The notes below the pieces were generated by a model. It was given only the letters and a program-made list of their open reading frames with translations, did not search any database and was not told the origin of the DNA. Shown here one piece after another: positions 19,200 through 27,742 of a stretch of 64,000 bases of DNA. Every line of letters starts with the position of its first letter. The first letter of the stretch is position 1. Position numbers and translations under genes: made by a program. Origin of the DNA: Sphingomonas yunnanensis (GTDB taxonomy: Bacteria; Pseudomonadota; Alphaproteobacteria; Sphingomonadales; Sphingomonadaceae); NCBI RefSeq assembly GCF_019898765.1, contig NZ_JAIOKB010000003.1, positions 1-64,000 on the forward strand, read 5' to 3'.

Positions 19200-20790
19200 C
19201 TACGGCGGCTCACCGGCGAGGGCGCGCGCCTCACCGCCCAGCATCTCGCGACCTTGAACGCGACCAGGCGGCGCGCGGTGCTGGTCGCAATCGCGCTAGA
19301 GACGCCGGTCACCTGACCGACGACGCGGTACTCATGTTCGAGCGGCTCTTCGGCCAGATGTTCCGGCGCCTGGTTCAGCCCGACCCGCTCGACCCCGTCG
19401 AGCTTGCCCGGTCCAACTTCCCCATCCTGCGCCAGATCGGTCCCCCGTTCGTGCAAGCCTTCGCATTCGGGGCGATGCTGGCCTGCTCGGCGCTAGCACG
19501 CGGCATTGAAATCGTGCGGCTTCTCGGGACCGGTCGCCTGCGCAAGCTGCCGGCCGATGCGCCGGTCGGCTTCATCCGCCAGACCTGGCGACGTCGCATC
19601 GGCCGAGACGGCATGGACAGGCGCACCTACGAGTTCTGCGTGATGGCCGAGCTGCGCGACCCGATACGCGCCGGTGACATGTGGGTCGAGGCAACCGCCG
19701 CTATCGTGCGGTCGAGCAGCAGCTCATTCCCGCGTCTGTGTTCGCCGCGATGCGGGCGGCGGGGCCGCTGCCGGTACCACTTCCAGGCTCTGCGGCCGAG
19801 TGGCTGGCCGGGAAGCGCGAGGTCCTCAATCGTCACCTGGGCAAGGTCGCGGCCAAGGTCGCCTCGGACGGGCTCGAGGACGTGTCCCTGCGAGCGGGCC
19901 GGCTGCGCGTCTCGCCACTGAAGGCGAGCACGCCCGACGAAGCGGAAGGCGCGCTCGCGCCTATGTACGCGCACCTGCCGCCGATCCGCGTGACCGACCT
20001 CCTCGCCGACGTGGACCGCTGGACCGGGTTCACGGGCTGCTTCACGCACCTGACCACCGGGCGCACCCACGACGACCCGCGCGCGGTGCTCACCGCGGTG
20101 CTGGCGGATGCGACCAATCTCGGCCATGTCCGCATGGCGGAAGCCTGCGGCCTCGTCAGCCAACGCCAGCTCGGCTGGCTTTCATCCTGGCACCTGCGCG
20201 CGAGGAAACCTATGGCGCGGCGCTCGCCCGGCTGGTGAACGCGCAGCGCCGGATGCCGCTCGCCGCCCTATTTGGGTCGGGTACGGCGTCAGGCTCGGAC
20301 GGGCAGCACTTCCCGCTCGACCGTCGTGCCCAGGCGACTGAGGCGGTGAACCCGCATAAGGGCTCAGAGCCGGCGGTGTCGTTCTACACGCACGTGTCGG
20401 ACCGCTATGCGCCGTTCCACTCCAAGGTGATCTCGGCCGGTGCGGGCGAGGCCGCCCATGGGCTCGACGGCCTGCTCCACCCCAGGGCCGACCTCAGCAT
20501 CAAGCGGCATCATACGGACGGCGGCGGGGTGTCGGACCATGTCTTCGCCATGTGCCACGGCATGGGCTTCCTGTTCGCGCCGAGGATCCCCAATCTGTCC
20601 GCCAGACGGCTTCACCTGTTCGAGGGGCTCGACCCCGGACCGGATATCGCGCCGCTCGTGGGCGACGCGATCGACGAAGAGCTGGTCACCTCCCACTGGA
20701 CGGACGTGCTCCGGCTCATGACCTCTGTCCGCACCGGCACCACCAGCGCGTCCGCGACGCTGGAGCGGCTCGGCTCCTACCCGCGCACCT
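19200..20790 (+). pseudogene. Tn3-family transposase remnant with several frameshifts
   Basis: Blocks typical of the approximately 1000-residue Tn3 transposase occur in successive frames: LTGEGARLTAQHLATL and RRRAVLVAIALET (about 19205-19300), HLTDDAVLMFERLFG then MDRRTYEFCVMAELRDPIRAGDMWVE (to about 19690), RRYRAVEQQLIPASVF through QLGWLSSWHLR (to about 20195), then EETYGAALARLV, GSDGQ, FYTHVSDRYAPFHSK and HHTDGGGVSDHVFAMCHG. The frame changes near 19300, 19690 and 20195. The reading ends at LGSYPR (about 20788), before the last catalytic Glu, and runs directly into helicase sequence. First and second acidic residues (SDGQ, HTDGGG) are visible. The N-terminal ~200 residues are missing. Inactive. 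Confidence 0.8.
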
Positions 20791-20796
20791 CCTTGT

Positions 20797-22262
20797 CAGG
20801 CGCGCGAGCGCGACGTCATCTTCATCTCGGTCGGCTATGGGCCGCCCGTTCCCGGCGGCAAGGTGCCGATGCGCTTCGGCCCGCTGGGCACGGACGACGG
20901 CGAGCGGCGCCTGAACGTGCTGATCAGCCGCGCCAAGCAGCGTTGCGAGGTGTTCGCGTCCATGTCGGACGAGGACATCGATCCCGACTTCGCGTCGACC
21001 CGGAAGGGCGTGCTGGCGTTCAAGCTATCCTGCACTTCGCCCGCACTGGCCGCATGACGATGGCAGAGAGCACTGGTCGCGACCACGACAGCGTCTTCGA
21101 GGAACAGGTGGCGAAGGCACTGCAGGCGCGAGGCTATCAGGTGCACCGCCAGGTCGGTCTGGCCGGCTTCTTCATCGACCTCGCCGTGTCCGACGCCGAT
21201 CGGGCCGGCCGCTACCTGCTCGGGATCGAGTGCGACGGCGCGTCCTACCACGACGCCCGCTCCGCGCGCGATCGCGACCGGCTGCGCCAGTCGGTGCTGG
21301 AAAGCCATGGGTGGACCATCCATCGCATCTGGAGTACCGACTGGTTCCAGCGTCCCAAGGAGCAGATCGATCTCGTCGTTGGCCGTATCGAGGCGGCGAA
21401 GGCGGAGCACGACGCCGAGGCGCAGGGCGTCTCCGCCCGTCGGAGAAGCCATGTCGAGATCCTCACCGTCGAGCGCGAAGGCTATACCGAGGTGGGCCTC
21501 GCGGAAGCGGAAGCGCCGCCTGCAACCGCCCTCTACGAGGAGGCCATGATCGAGCGCCCCCGGCACCTCGTCTGCGAACTGCACGAGGCACCGCGCGGCG
21601 CCCTGTCCGCGCTTGCCGAAGAGGTAATGGGGATCGAGGGACCCGTTCACGTCTGCGAGGTGGTGAACCGCATCCGCGACGCGTGGGGGCTGAGGCGGGC
21701 CGGCGGTCGCATCCAGGAAGCGGTCGAGAAGGCCGTCGAGGTTTCCGTGCGCGAGGGCAGGCTGGCCGAGGACGGCGACTTCCTGACCATCCCGGGCAGG
21801 ACCCCTCGCGTGCGGGACCGCAGCGAGGTGCGGTCGGCCTCCCCCCGCAAGTGCGACAGCCTGCCACCGACGGAACTCGAAGCCGCCATCCTCGGCGTGG
21901 TGCGGGAGAACTACGGTGCGACGGACGATCAGGTCGTTCAGGCCGCCGCCCGCGCCGTCGGCTTCAAGGCGACGAGCGGCCAGCTGCGGGACCTACTCGC
22001 GGGAGTCATTGCTGCAGCCGTGGCGGGCGAACGCCTGAGTCGGCGGAACGGCATGCTGGTTGTCGGTCCTGCGTCGGCGAACGACAGCGGGCCGGCGCGG
22101 GCACCAAGTCCACTCGCCCAGCTGATCGCGGCGGGCGAGAGCGAGCGGCTCGAATTCAAGGAAACGCTGCGCTGGGACGTCGTCACCAACACCCTCAACA
22201 AGAAGCTGGAGGATGTTGTCGTGAAGACGATCGCGGGCTCCGCCAACGGAGGTGGCGGAACG
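20797..22262 (+). pseudogene. C-terminal remnant of SF1-type helicase with MTES_1575-like nuclease, DUF3320 and AlbA_2 domains
   Basis: The start is the last motif of a DUF4011/AAA-type helicase (QARERDVIFISVGYG ... GERRLNVLISRAKQRCEVFAS). One frameshift near 21025 separates it from HFARTGRM and a long intact stretch. That stretch holds a Vsr-like nuclease region (VHRQVGLAGFFIDLAV, LGIECDGASYHD, WTIHRIWSTDWF), a winged-helix DUF3320-type segment (EGPVHVCEVVNRIRDAWGLRRAGGRI), and finally an AlbA_2/Schlafen-type block (ESERLEFKETLRWD ... EDVVVKTIAG) that breaks off at GGGG near 22260. Whole-length relatives are large multi-domain proteins often seen in defence islands. Both ends are missing here: the N-terminal helicase was replaced by Tn3 debris and the AlbA domain is cut. 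No function can be expected from this copy. Confidence 0.7.
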
Positions 22263-22264
22263 CA

Positions 22265-22285
22265 TGGCCTCGCTCTCGGCGAGGC
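22265..22285. repeat. perfect hairpin at the helicase/integrase junction
   Basis: GGCCTCGC and GCGAGGCC flank a five-base loop exactly where AlbA-type homology ends. It may mark a recombination scar or act as a terminator; no T-run follows on the plus strand. Confidence 0.35.
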
Positions 22286-22384
22286 CATTCCTCATCTCTC
22301 TAACCTCGCAGTGCGGGGTTCAGACCACCCGGCGGTATCGCGTTGCGGTCGATCGCGCGCCCGAGGCGGGCGAGCTCGCGACCC

Positions 22385-22815
22385 TCACCGCCGCCGGATC
22401 CGTCTGTGCGAGGCCGAGCGCTATCGCGCGCGCGAACACTTCCGAGATCCGTTGGCGCGTGCGATGTGCCGTTTCCACCGCGCCGCGCGCCTCGATCGGG
22501 CGGAGCACCTCGAGCACTAGCGGGGTCGTCACCGCCGAAACTGGCGATTTGCCAATCTTCGGGAAGACGTCGTTGACGAGGCTGTTGAGGATAGTGCTGG
22601 CGTAACGCTCGAACCAGACAGGTCGCTGGCTGCGGTGCCAATCGCGCGCGATCAGCTCGAAGGTCGCCTGTGTCTCGGCAACCTGGGCCGCGACACGCTG
22701 GCGCTTCCTCACCGACGGATCGATACCGTCTCGCAGCGAGCGCGAGGCGTCCTCGCGCAACTGACGCGCCCGCGCGAGCGAGATCCCTGGATAGGGGCCA
22801 AAGGTGAGCAGCTTC
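22385..22815 (-). pseudogene. P4-type tyrosine integrase, internal fragment
   Basis: The minus strand reads FGGKEKLLTFGPYPGISLARARQLRED ... DVFPKIGKSPVSAVTTPLVLEVLRPIEARGAVETAHRTRQRISEVFARAI ... DPAAV. This is the end of the DUF4102 arm-binding region plus the SAM-like core-binding domain of P4-type integrases. Both the N-terminus and the entire catalytic domain (R-H-R-H-Y) are missing. It is clearly related to, but not identical with, the integrase at 27743-29010, so it is the trace of another element rather than a recent duplicate. Confidence 0.75.
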
Positions 22816-23003
22816 TCTTTGCCGCCGAAGCCATAACCACCCGGTCACGGGCGGTTGGCCGCGCAGTACCCTTCCCAGATATTCGCGGCCGAGTGCCGCT
22901 GCCGAGATCCTGCGCCGACCTGGTGCAGGCCCGTCGATCGCTGCCGATCGTCGCGATCCCGCGCGCGTAGCCGAGCGCTTCCTCCCGAAGAGAAAGCCCC
23001 GAC

Positions 23004-23804
23004 ATGCCAATCACCACCGCCGCCCGGCCGATCGCGCCGTACCTCGGCGGCAAGCGCAACCTGGCCAAGCGCCTGTGCGCCATCATCGATGCGACGCCGC
23101 ACCGCACCTACGTGGAGCCCTTCGTCGGCATGGGCGGGATCTTCCTGCGCCGCGGCCGCGCCGCGCCGGCCGAGGTCATCAACGATATCTCGCGCGACGT
23201 CTCCAACCTCTTCCGCGTCGTGCGGCGCCACTTCGAGCCGCTGGTCGACGAACTGGAGCTGCTGCTCGCCAGCCGGGACGAGTTCGAGCGCCAGCGCCGG
23301 GTGGATCCCGAGACGCTGACCGACATCGAGCGCGCTGCCCGCTTCCTCTACCTGCAGCGCATGACGTTCGGCGGTCGGGTGACGGGGCGGACCTTCGGCG
23401 TCTCGAGCACGACGCCGGCGCGGTTCAACTATGCAAAGCTGCGCGCCGAGATCCGCGCGCTGGGCGAACGCCTGGCGCCGGTCACGATCGAGCGGCTTCC
23501 CTATGCCGATCTGATCCGGCGCTACGACACGCCTGAGACGCTCTTCTACCTCGACCCGCCTTACTGGGGCTCCGAGGATGATTACGGCGCCGACGTGTTC
23601 TCGCGCGGCGACTTCGAGCAGCTCGCCGACCAGCTCGCCACGATCCGCGGCAAGTTCGTGCTGTCGATTAACGCGACCGAAGGCTCGCGCGCCGTATTCA
23701 GCCGCTTCCGCACCGTCGACGTCGATGTTGCCTGGTCAATCGCCACCAGGTCGACCGGAACGGCAAAGCGCGTCACCGAGCTGGTCGTCAGCAACATCGG
23801 CTGA
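23004..23804 (+). CDS. D12-class N6-adenine-specific DNA methyltransferase
   Basis: A 266-residue Dam-like enzyme that transfers a methyl group from S-adenosylmethionine to adenine in DNA. Visible motifs: APYLGGKRNL (residues 11-20, D12 N-terminal signature), VEPFVGMGG (37-45, AdoMet binding), VINDISRD (58-65), and the catalytic DPPY at 184-187 inside FYLDPPYWG. Length is right for the class and the frame is intact. No restriction endonuclease lies beside it, so it is probably a solitary phage/island methyltransferase that protects or marks element DNA. AGAGAAAG lies about ten bases before the ATG. The short open stretch just upstream (to about 22970, ending QARRSLPIVAIPRA) may be the tail of a lost neighbour and was not recognised. 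Confidence 0.88.
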   Translation: MPITTAARPIAPYLGGKRNLAKRLCAIIDATPHRTYVEPFVGMGGIFLRRGRAAPAEVINDISRDVSNLFRVVRRHFEPLVDELELLLASRDEFERQRRVDPETLTDIERAARFLYLQRMTFGGRVTGRTFGVSSTTPARFNYAKLRAEIRALGERLAPVTIERLPYADLIRRYDTPETLFYLDPPYWGSEDDYGADVFSRGDFEQLADQLATIRGKFVLSINATEGSRAVFSRFRTVDVDVAWSIATRSTGTAKRVTELVVSNIG

Positions 23805-24155
23805 TCAGCGCGGGGTATCGCGCGGGGTATCGAACCCCGGCAGATACCCCGCTCAGCCGCAGAAAACCGCGATCCGCGTGGGCACCGCGGCGGAGGTTAC
23901 CTCCGCCGCTGTACGCCTGTCGGCGGTAGCGCACGGACCCGATCAACCGCACAACTGGAAGGTTGCCTTTAGCGACGATGACGACTTCTTGATCTATTTA
24001 ATTGTTCTTGCGAGACCGTCGCTGCAGCCTGAAAGTGATAACCGGCAGGCAACGATAATAGAGAGAAACTTTGTCACAAGGATTTTATCCTGATTATTTC
24101 CGATCTCGCGCCCAGTTGGAAAGATTGTGGGCGGATCGCGCAGTCGATACGTTTA
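23805..24155. other. AT-rich intergenic stretch with inverted repeats
   Basis: About 350 bases without a supported gene. Right after the methyltransferase stop, GCGGGGTATC occurs twice in tandem and its inverse GATACCCCGC follows about 20 bases later, a possible terminator. Next comes the first of three similar hairpins (23887-23909). The remainder, about 23980-24170, is low in GC and shows no gene. Confidence 0.5.
23887..23909. repeat. palindromic hairpin, copy 1 of 3
   Basis: GCGGCGGAGGT pairs with ACCTCCGCCGC around a single T. It lies downstream of the methyltransferase gene. The same arms recur at 24279 and, with changes, at 24798. Confidence 0.7.
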
Positions 24156-24482
24156 TTATAGATTTTTATAGTTCCCTCGCCGTGGAGAGCGACAAGGCTG
24201 CTGAAACGTGGTCCGTTGATCCATGCGCGCGGGTTTGCAAAGCAACATCTCACCCATCCTAAGGGTCGGACCCAGACCGCGGCGGAGGCTTCCTCCGCCG
24301 CGATAATCACGCGCCGTCAAACCTCTCTTCGGTTTTCTCGCCGCCTCGATGTATCTCGCGTGCGCCTCGTATTCGTCCGCCATGGCGAGCAGACGCTCTG
24401 TCACGTCGGGAGTGTCGACGGCGGCAGCCAAACGCCGGCATCGATTTGCTTGCTCAATAAGGTACGTGGAGTCGACGATCAC
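24156..24482 (-). CDS. small conserved sphingomonad-type protein of unknown function
   Basis: The N-terminal part (about 50 residues: LIEQANRCRRLAAAV ... VTERLLAMADEYEAHA) resembles a widespread small family in sphingomonads and rhizobia whose members read EQAxRCRRLAxx ... RLLxLAxEYEARA and are usually 60-80 residues long. No function is known. The GTG start overlaps the stop of the upstream gene as GTGA, which argues for coupled translation. The second half is basic and low-complexity, and a palindromic hairpin (24279-24301) lies within it, so the reading frame was probably prolonged by a repeat insertion beyond the original stop. Confidence 0.55.
   Translation of the reverse strand: MIVDSTYLIEQANRCRRLAAAVDTPDVTERLLAMADEYEAHARYIEAARKPKRGLTARDYRGGGSLRRGLGPTLRMGEMLLCKPARMDQRTTFQQPCRSPRRGNYKNL
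24279..24301. repeat. palindromic hairpin, copy 2 of 3
   Basis: Arms GCGGCGGAGG and CCTCCGCCGC around CTT. It lies inside the 3' half of the small gene on the minus strand. Confidence 0.7.
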
Positions 24483-24718
24483 TGGCGCCGGTCCGAGCTT
24501 ACGGAAATCGTCACGTCGAACGTGCGGACTAAACCGCTCTTCGCCTCGCGGATTTCACAAGTGGCAAGTAGGGGTGGCCGACGGCGACCCTTCGTATCCA
24601 TCAAGATGGCGACCGCCGACCGGACGGCGGACGATCGAGCCCGGTCGTAAGTCGCATGCATCTCCTCGCCCTCGCTGACGCTCTGCTTATCGGCAATAAT
24701 AATCTGAAACACGGCCAT
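24479..24718 (-). CDS. small DUF6894-like protein
   Basis: About 79 residues beginning MAVFQIIIADKQSV; a GTG five codons upstream is an alternative start. The pattern of a short beta-strand opening, an acidic EGEE turn and an alanine-rich helix (YDRARSSAVRSAVAILMD) resembles DUF6894 proteins (often MPRYFFHL... EGxEL), which are common in Alphaproteobacteria and have no known role. It ends in a 4-base GTGA overlap with the next small gene. Family placement is tentative. Confidence 0.5.
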   Translation of the reverse strand: MAVFQIIIADKQSVSEGEEMHATYDRARSSAVRSAVAILMDTKGRRRPPLLATCEIREAKSGLVRTFDVTISVSSDRRQ

Positions 24719-24797
24719 ACGGAATAGAAGCACAGGCCGGACAAGCCTGCCTTGATCGTGGTGAGTACACCCGAAACGGACCTAACCTTGGCTGACC

Positions 24798-24820
24798 GCG
24801 TCGGAGGTCACCTACGCCGC
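24798..24820. repeat. palindromic hairpin, copy 3 of 3 (degenerate)
   Basis: GCGTCGGAGGT and ACCTACGCCGC keep most of the pairing seen in the other two copies. It ends five bases before the stop of the PLD-like gene (minus strand), as expected for a gene-end element. Confidence 0.55.
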
Positions 24821-24824
24821 GATG

Positions 24825-25562
24825 TCACATCAGCGGATCCCGAGCACTCAACCAGATGTCTGAGTAGGCTTGAAACTTCGCCTCAGCGATGTCGCGATCG
24901 ACCTTCTGTATCGAGGCGGGAGAGCGCTTCGCGAAATCTTTGAGCGACTGCGTCAAGATCCACGCGTCGCCTTCGTTACCGAGCACCGCGCGATCGTGAA
25001 GAACGCGCGCTGCGGTGACACGAACCGCTAGCGGCCGCTTATCGCCATGCTGATCGATCCAAGCGCGGCAAATTGGCAGAAACTCAGCTTTGACTCCGTT
25101 TTCGTCAGTGAGCAGCGCCAGCTTAACTCCTTCGGGAGCCAACGGAGCGATGTCTCGAATGACGCGAGCATCCATGTAAGCGTCAACGATCAGGACCGTA
25201 TCACTCACTGAGGCGAAGACGTCCTGCAACGCGGACATTGCGTCGAAGGCACTACCGACGGAGACATAGGCTCCGCGAGCAGACGCCGGCATCTCCAGCT
25301 CAGTTGCCGCAAGCGCCCGGTGAAGAACATTTCAAAGCTGAGCTTCGCATCGATCATGATTCGCGCTGCCGAGATTATCCGCCGCGACCCGCGCGGAAAC
25401 TAGATCAGTTAGCTGACCGTCATCCTCGATCAGCGCGACAAGCCGACCAAGCCAACGCCGCGTCTCATCGCTGTTCGGCGTTCTGTTGCGGGCCCCAAAG
25501 TCGATTGATCCCGCCTCCGCGGCGAGAGCGTGCAGGTGCGCGAAACGCTGCTCAACATTCAT
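24825..25562 (-). pseudogene. PLD-like / LHDR-motif protein interrupted by one in-frame TGA
   Basis: The ATG at 25562 has a strong ribosome site (AAGGAGA about eight bases upstream). The frame reads MNVEQRFAHLHALAAEAGS... to EAQL, meets TGA at 25332-25334, then continues in the same frame (NVLHRALAATELEMPASARG...) to 24825. Without the stop it would be about 245 residues. The distal part has VLIVDAYMDARV, VTAARVLHDRAVL and WILTQSLKDFAKRS, which fit a single phospholipase-D-like fold (the LHDR block resembles the H of an HxK-D site), though a complete HKD motif is not seen. The role is unknown; similar proteins occur near mobile elements. The TGA may be a real nonsense mutation (CGA to TGA is the simplest) or a sequencing error. 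Confidence 0.65.
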
Positions 25563-25589
25563 CCACCTGTCTCCTTCAGAGTATGATCT

Positions 25590-26780
25590 ATGCTGACGAA
25601 CGCCGCGGTGAAAGCCGCGCGGCCGCGCGCGGCCGCCTACAAGATCGCCGACGAGCGCGGGATGCACCTCTTCGTGGCGCCTACCGGCCGCAAGTCGTTC
25701 CGCTGGCGCTTCCGCTTCGCAGGGCACGAGCAGCTGCTGACGATCGGGCAATGGCCCGAGATCTCGCTCGACGCGGCACGCGCGCGGGCCGAGTCGGCGC
25801 GCGAGCAGCTCGGCCGCGGCGTGGATCCGCGCACGATCGCCTCGGCGATGACCTTCGAGCGCGCTGCACGCGCCTGGCACGAGCAGCAGCTCGCCGGCTG
25901 GACGCCGGTCCACGCCCGCGACGTGCTCGCCAGCCTCGAGGCCGACGTCTTCCCCGACCTGGGCGCGCTCGAGCTGGACGCGATCGACGCGCCGGCGGTG
26001 CTCCGGATAGTCCGCTCGATCGAGCGCCGCGGCGCGATCGCGACGGCCAGGCGCGTGCGGCAGCGGATCTCGGACGTCTTCGCGCTAGCGGTAAGCGAGG
26101 GTTGGGCGCCGACCGATCCCGCGGCCGTCGTCGGCCGCGCGCTGGCGCCGGCGCCGGCGGTGCGGCGCCAGCCGGCGGTGACGACGATCGCCGAGGCGCG
26201 CGAGCTGCTCGCCGCGGCCGAGTTGGTCGACGCCGGCGCCGCGGTGAAGCTCGCCTCGCGCTTCCTTGCGCTCACCGCGGTTCGCTTGGCGGTGGTGCGC
26301 GGCGCATGCTGGTCGGAGATCGAGGACCTGGACGGCAACGAGCCGCTGTGGCGCGTGCCGGCCGCGCGGATGACGCTGGCGGCGGCGAAGAAGCTCATCG
26401 CGGCGAACGACCACCTGGTGCCGCTGGCGCCGGCCGCGGTCGAGGTCCTGCGCGCCGCGCGCGCGCTGGGCGCTGGGGGCGAGCTGATCTTCGCGGGCCG
26501 CGGCGGCGCGGCGCCAATCGGCGAGGGCGCGATCGGCGCGCTGTATGATCGAGCCGGCTTCGCGCGGCGCCATGTCCCTCACGGCTGGCGCGCGACCTTC
26601 TCGACGATCCTCAACGAGCGCCTGCCGGACCAGCGCAGCGCAATCGACCGGGCGCTAGGCCACGCGCTCAAGCGGGAGGACGGATCCGCGGCGAAGGTGC
26701 TGAGCGCCTACAACCGCGCTCAGCACCTGGCGCCGCGTCGGCGACTTTACGAGGCTTGGGCCGAGATCCTGATGGGATGA
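25590..26780 (+). CDS. P4-type tyrosine recombinase/integrase, intact
   Basis: A 396-residue site-specific recombinase that would insert or excise a genomic island. Domains: DUF4102 arm-binding N-terminus (1-90, MLTNAAVKAARPRAAAYKIAD), SAM-like core-binding domain (about 91-185), catalytic domain with R232 (ALTAVR), H331 and R334 (HGWR), H358 (LGHA) and nucleophile Y374 (SAYNR). The arginine motif reads TAVRLAVVRGACW instead of the usual TAVRPGELRGARW, an unusual but not clearly disabling change. It points away from the PLD-like gene, starting 27 bases from that gene's ATG, and is followed by a structured intergenic element and a strong terminator. No tRNA lies beside it, so it may be a captured second integrase. 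Confidence 0.88.
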   Translation: MLTNAAVKAARPRAAAYKIADERGMHLFVAPTGRKSFRWRFRFAGHEQLLTIGQWPEISLDAARARAESAREQLGRGVDPRTIASAMTFERAARAWHEQQLAGWTPVHARDVLASLEADVFPDLGALELDAIDAPAVLRIVRSIERRGAIATARRVRQRISDVFALAVSEGWAPTDPAAVVGRALAPAPAVRRQPAVTTIAEARELLAAAELVDAGAAVKLASRFLALTAVRLAVVRGACWSEIEDLDGNEPLWRVPAARMTLAAAKKLIAANDHLVPLAPAAVEVLRAARALGAGGELIFAGRGGAAPIGEGAIGALYDRAGFARRHVPHGWRATFSTILNERLPDQRSAIDRALGHALKREDGSAAKVLSAYNRAQHLAPRRRLYEAWAEILMG

Positions 26781-26827
26781 CCGCGCCGCGAGCGCCGCGG
26801 TGGGGGCGGTTGGCACCGTTCGTGCTC

Positions 26828-26928
26828 CATCCCCCCAGGCAGCATCGGGGCGGCGCAAGCCGCCACGTTCGACCGCCGAGCCTGGGCGATCGTTCTGAGG
26901 TGGTGTGACCTCTCAGCGCGGGGGGATG
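26828..26928. other. multi-helix palindromic intergenic element (possible structured RNA or DNA site)
   Basis: CATCCCCCC (26828-26836) pairs perfectly with GGGGGGATG (26920-26928) across about 83 bases. Inside, AGGC/GCCT (26837-26840 with 26880-26883) extends a second helix. GGCGGC-GCAA-GCCGCC (26849-26864) forms a hairpin with a GNRA-type loop, and CTGAG/CTCAG (26895-26899 with 26912-26916) forms a third. The pattern resembles a branched RNA or a recombination/origin site. It does not match any RNA family recognised here. Confidence 0.45.
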
Positions 26929-26942
26929 ATCAAACTAGCGCA

Positions 26943-26964
26943 TGGGGTCGCCCAAGCGACCCCA
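26943..26964. terminator. bidirectional terminator between integrase and HTH gene
   Basis: TGGGGTCGC and GCGACCCCA form a nine-base stem around CCAA, followed on the plus strand by TTCCTTTC. It lies seven bases beyond the stop of the minus-strand HTH gene and downstream of the plus-strand integrase, so it could serve both. Confidence 0.7.
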
Positions 26965-26970
26965 TTCCTT

Positions 26971-27726
26971 TCATCCTTGAACCCCTGAGAGGGGATACTG
27001 ACCGGATGGTGGACTCGCGCTCGCCTCTTCGGCGCGGCGTTCGAGGCCGGCTTCCATCCGGGCGAGGACGGCGCGCAGCTCAGGGTTGGCGGGCATGGGG
27101 CGGGCTGGTGGCGCGCCTGGTGGCGGCTCAGTGCCCTCGCGTCGGAGGCGCCGTCGGGCGAGCAGGGCGCGCAGGCGCTGCGCTACCCGGGCTGGGAGGC
27201 CTTCCGGCGTGAAGAAGTAGGCGTTGGAGATCTGACGGCGCTGCGGCCCGAACACGCCGTCGGCGCCGGTCTTCTCCGTGCGCCGGACCCAATCCAGGAT
27301 CCTTAGGCGCTTCAGCTGCGCCAGCGCGCGGACGACCGTGCCGCGCGCGACGCGCGCGACGCGCGCGATCGCGTCGATCGCCGGGTCGAGCCGACCGGTC
27401 TTGAAGTCGACCGGCACCCCGCCGCGGCGGCCGAGGAGCGTCTCGAGCACGCGCATGCCGTGAAGGCCGAGCGGCCGCGCGCCGCCGCGCTGGCGCTCCA
27501 TATCGTCCCACTCGGCCACCACCTTGAGCAGGCAGTCGATCCAGCCGAGCGCGCCAGCCGTCGTACCATCGCCGATCGGGCGGTAGACCCGGGCGCGGCG
27601 ATCGTCGACGTCGACGCTGCCGCGCCGCACCTTCCGGTCGGCGCCGCGCTCGCCCTTGCCCGCGAGCTGGGCGGCGAAGCCCTTCGTCATTTGGCGCGTC
27701 TGGCGCGTCATCGAGGCCGCGGTCAC
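26971..27726 (-). CDS. helix-turn-helix protein of integrative elements (replication/regulation type)
   Basis: A 251-residue protein with a basic N-terminus, a central winged-helix-like segment (VARVARGTVVRALAQLKRLRILDWVRRTEKTG, about residues 121-155) followed by PQRRQISNAYFFTPEGLP, and a proline/arginine-rich tail. This layout is common in proteins beside integrases in sphingomonads, annotated variously as helix-turn-helix or replication proteins; the biochemical role is not known. It lies between two integrases and reads toward the structured element at 26828. DNA binding is supported by the motif; a replication-initiator role is only inference. Confidence 0.6.
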   Translation of the reverse strand: MTAASMTRQTRQMTKGFAAQLAGKGERGADRKVRRGSVDVDDRRARVYRPIGDGTTAGALGWIDCLLKVVAEWDDMERQRGGARPLGLHGMRVLETLLGRRGGVPVDFKTGRLDPAIDAIARVARVARGTVVRALAQLKRLRILDWVRRTEKTGADGVFGPQRRQISNAYFFTPEGLPARVAQRLRALLARRRLRREGTEPPPGAPPARPMPANPELRAVLARMEAGLERRAEEASASPPSGQYPLSGVQG

Positions 27727-27742
27727 GCGCGGCCTCCGATCG

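Noticed and set aside
19674..22520. A single 948-codon open frame spanning transposase, helicase and integrase sequence
   Set aside because: Its homology comes in pieces from different genes, with parts out of frame; it is an accidental fusion of debris, not one protein.
25238..26548. A 436-codon plus-strand frame overlapping the PLD-like gene and the integrase
   Set aside because: It lies in a different frame from the well-supported integrase and is low-complexity Arg/Ala-rich sequence.
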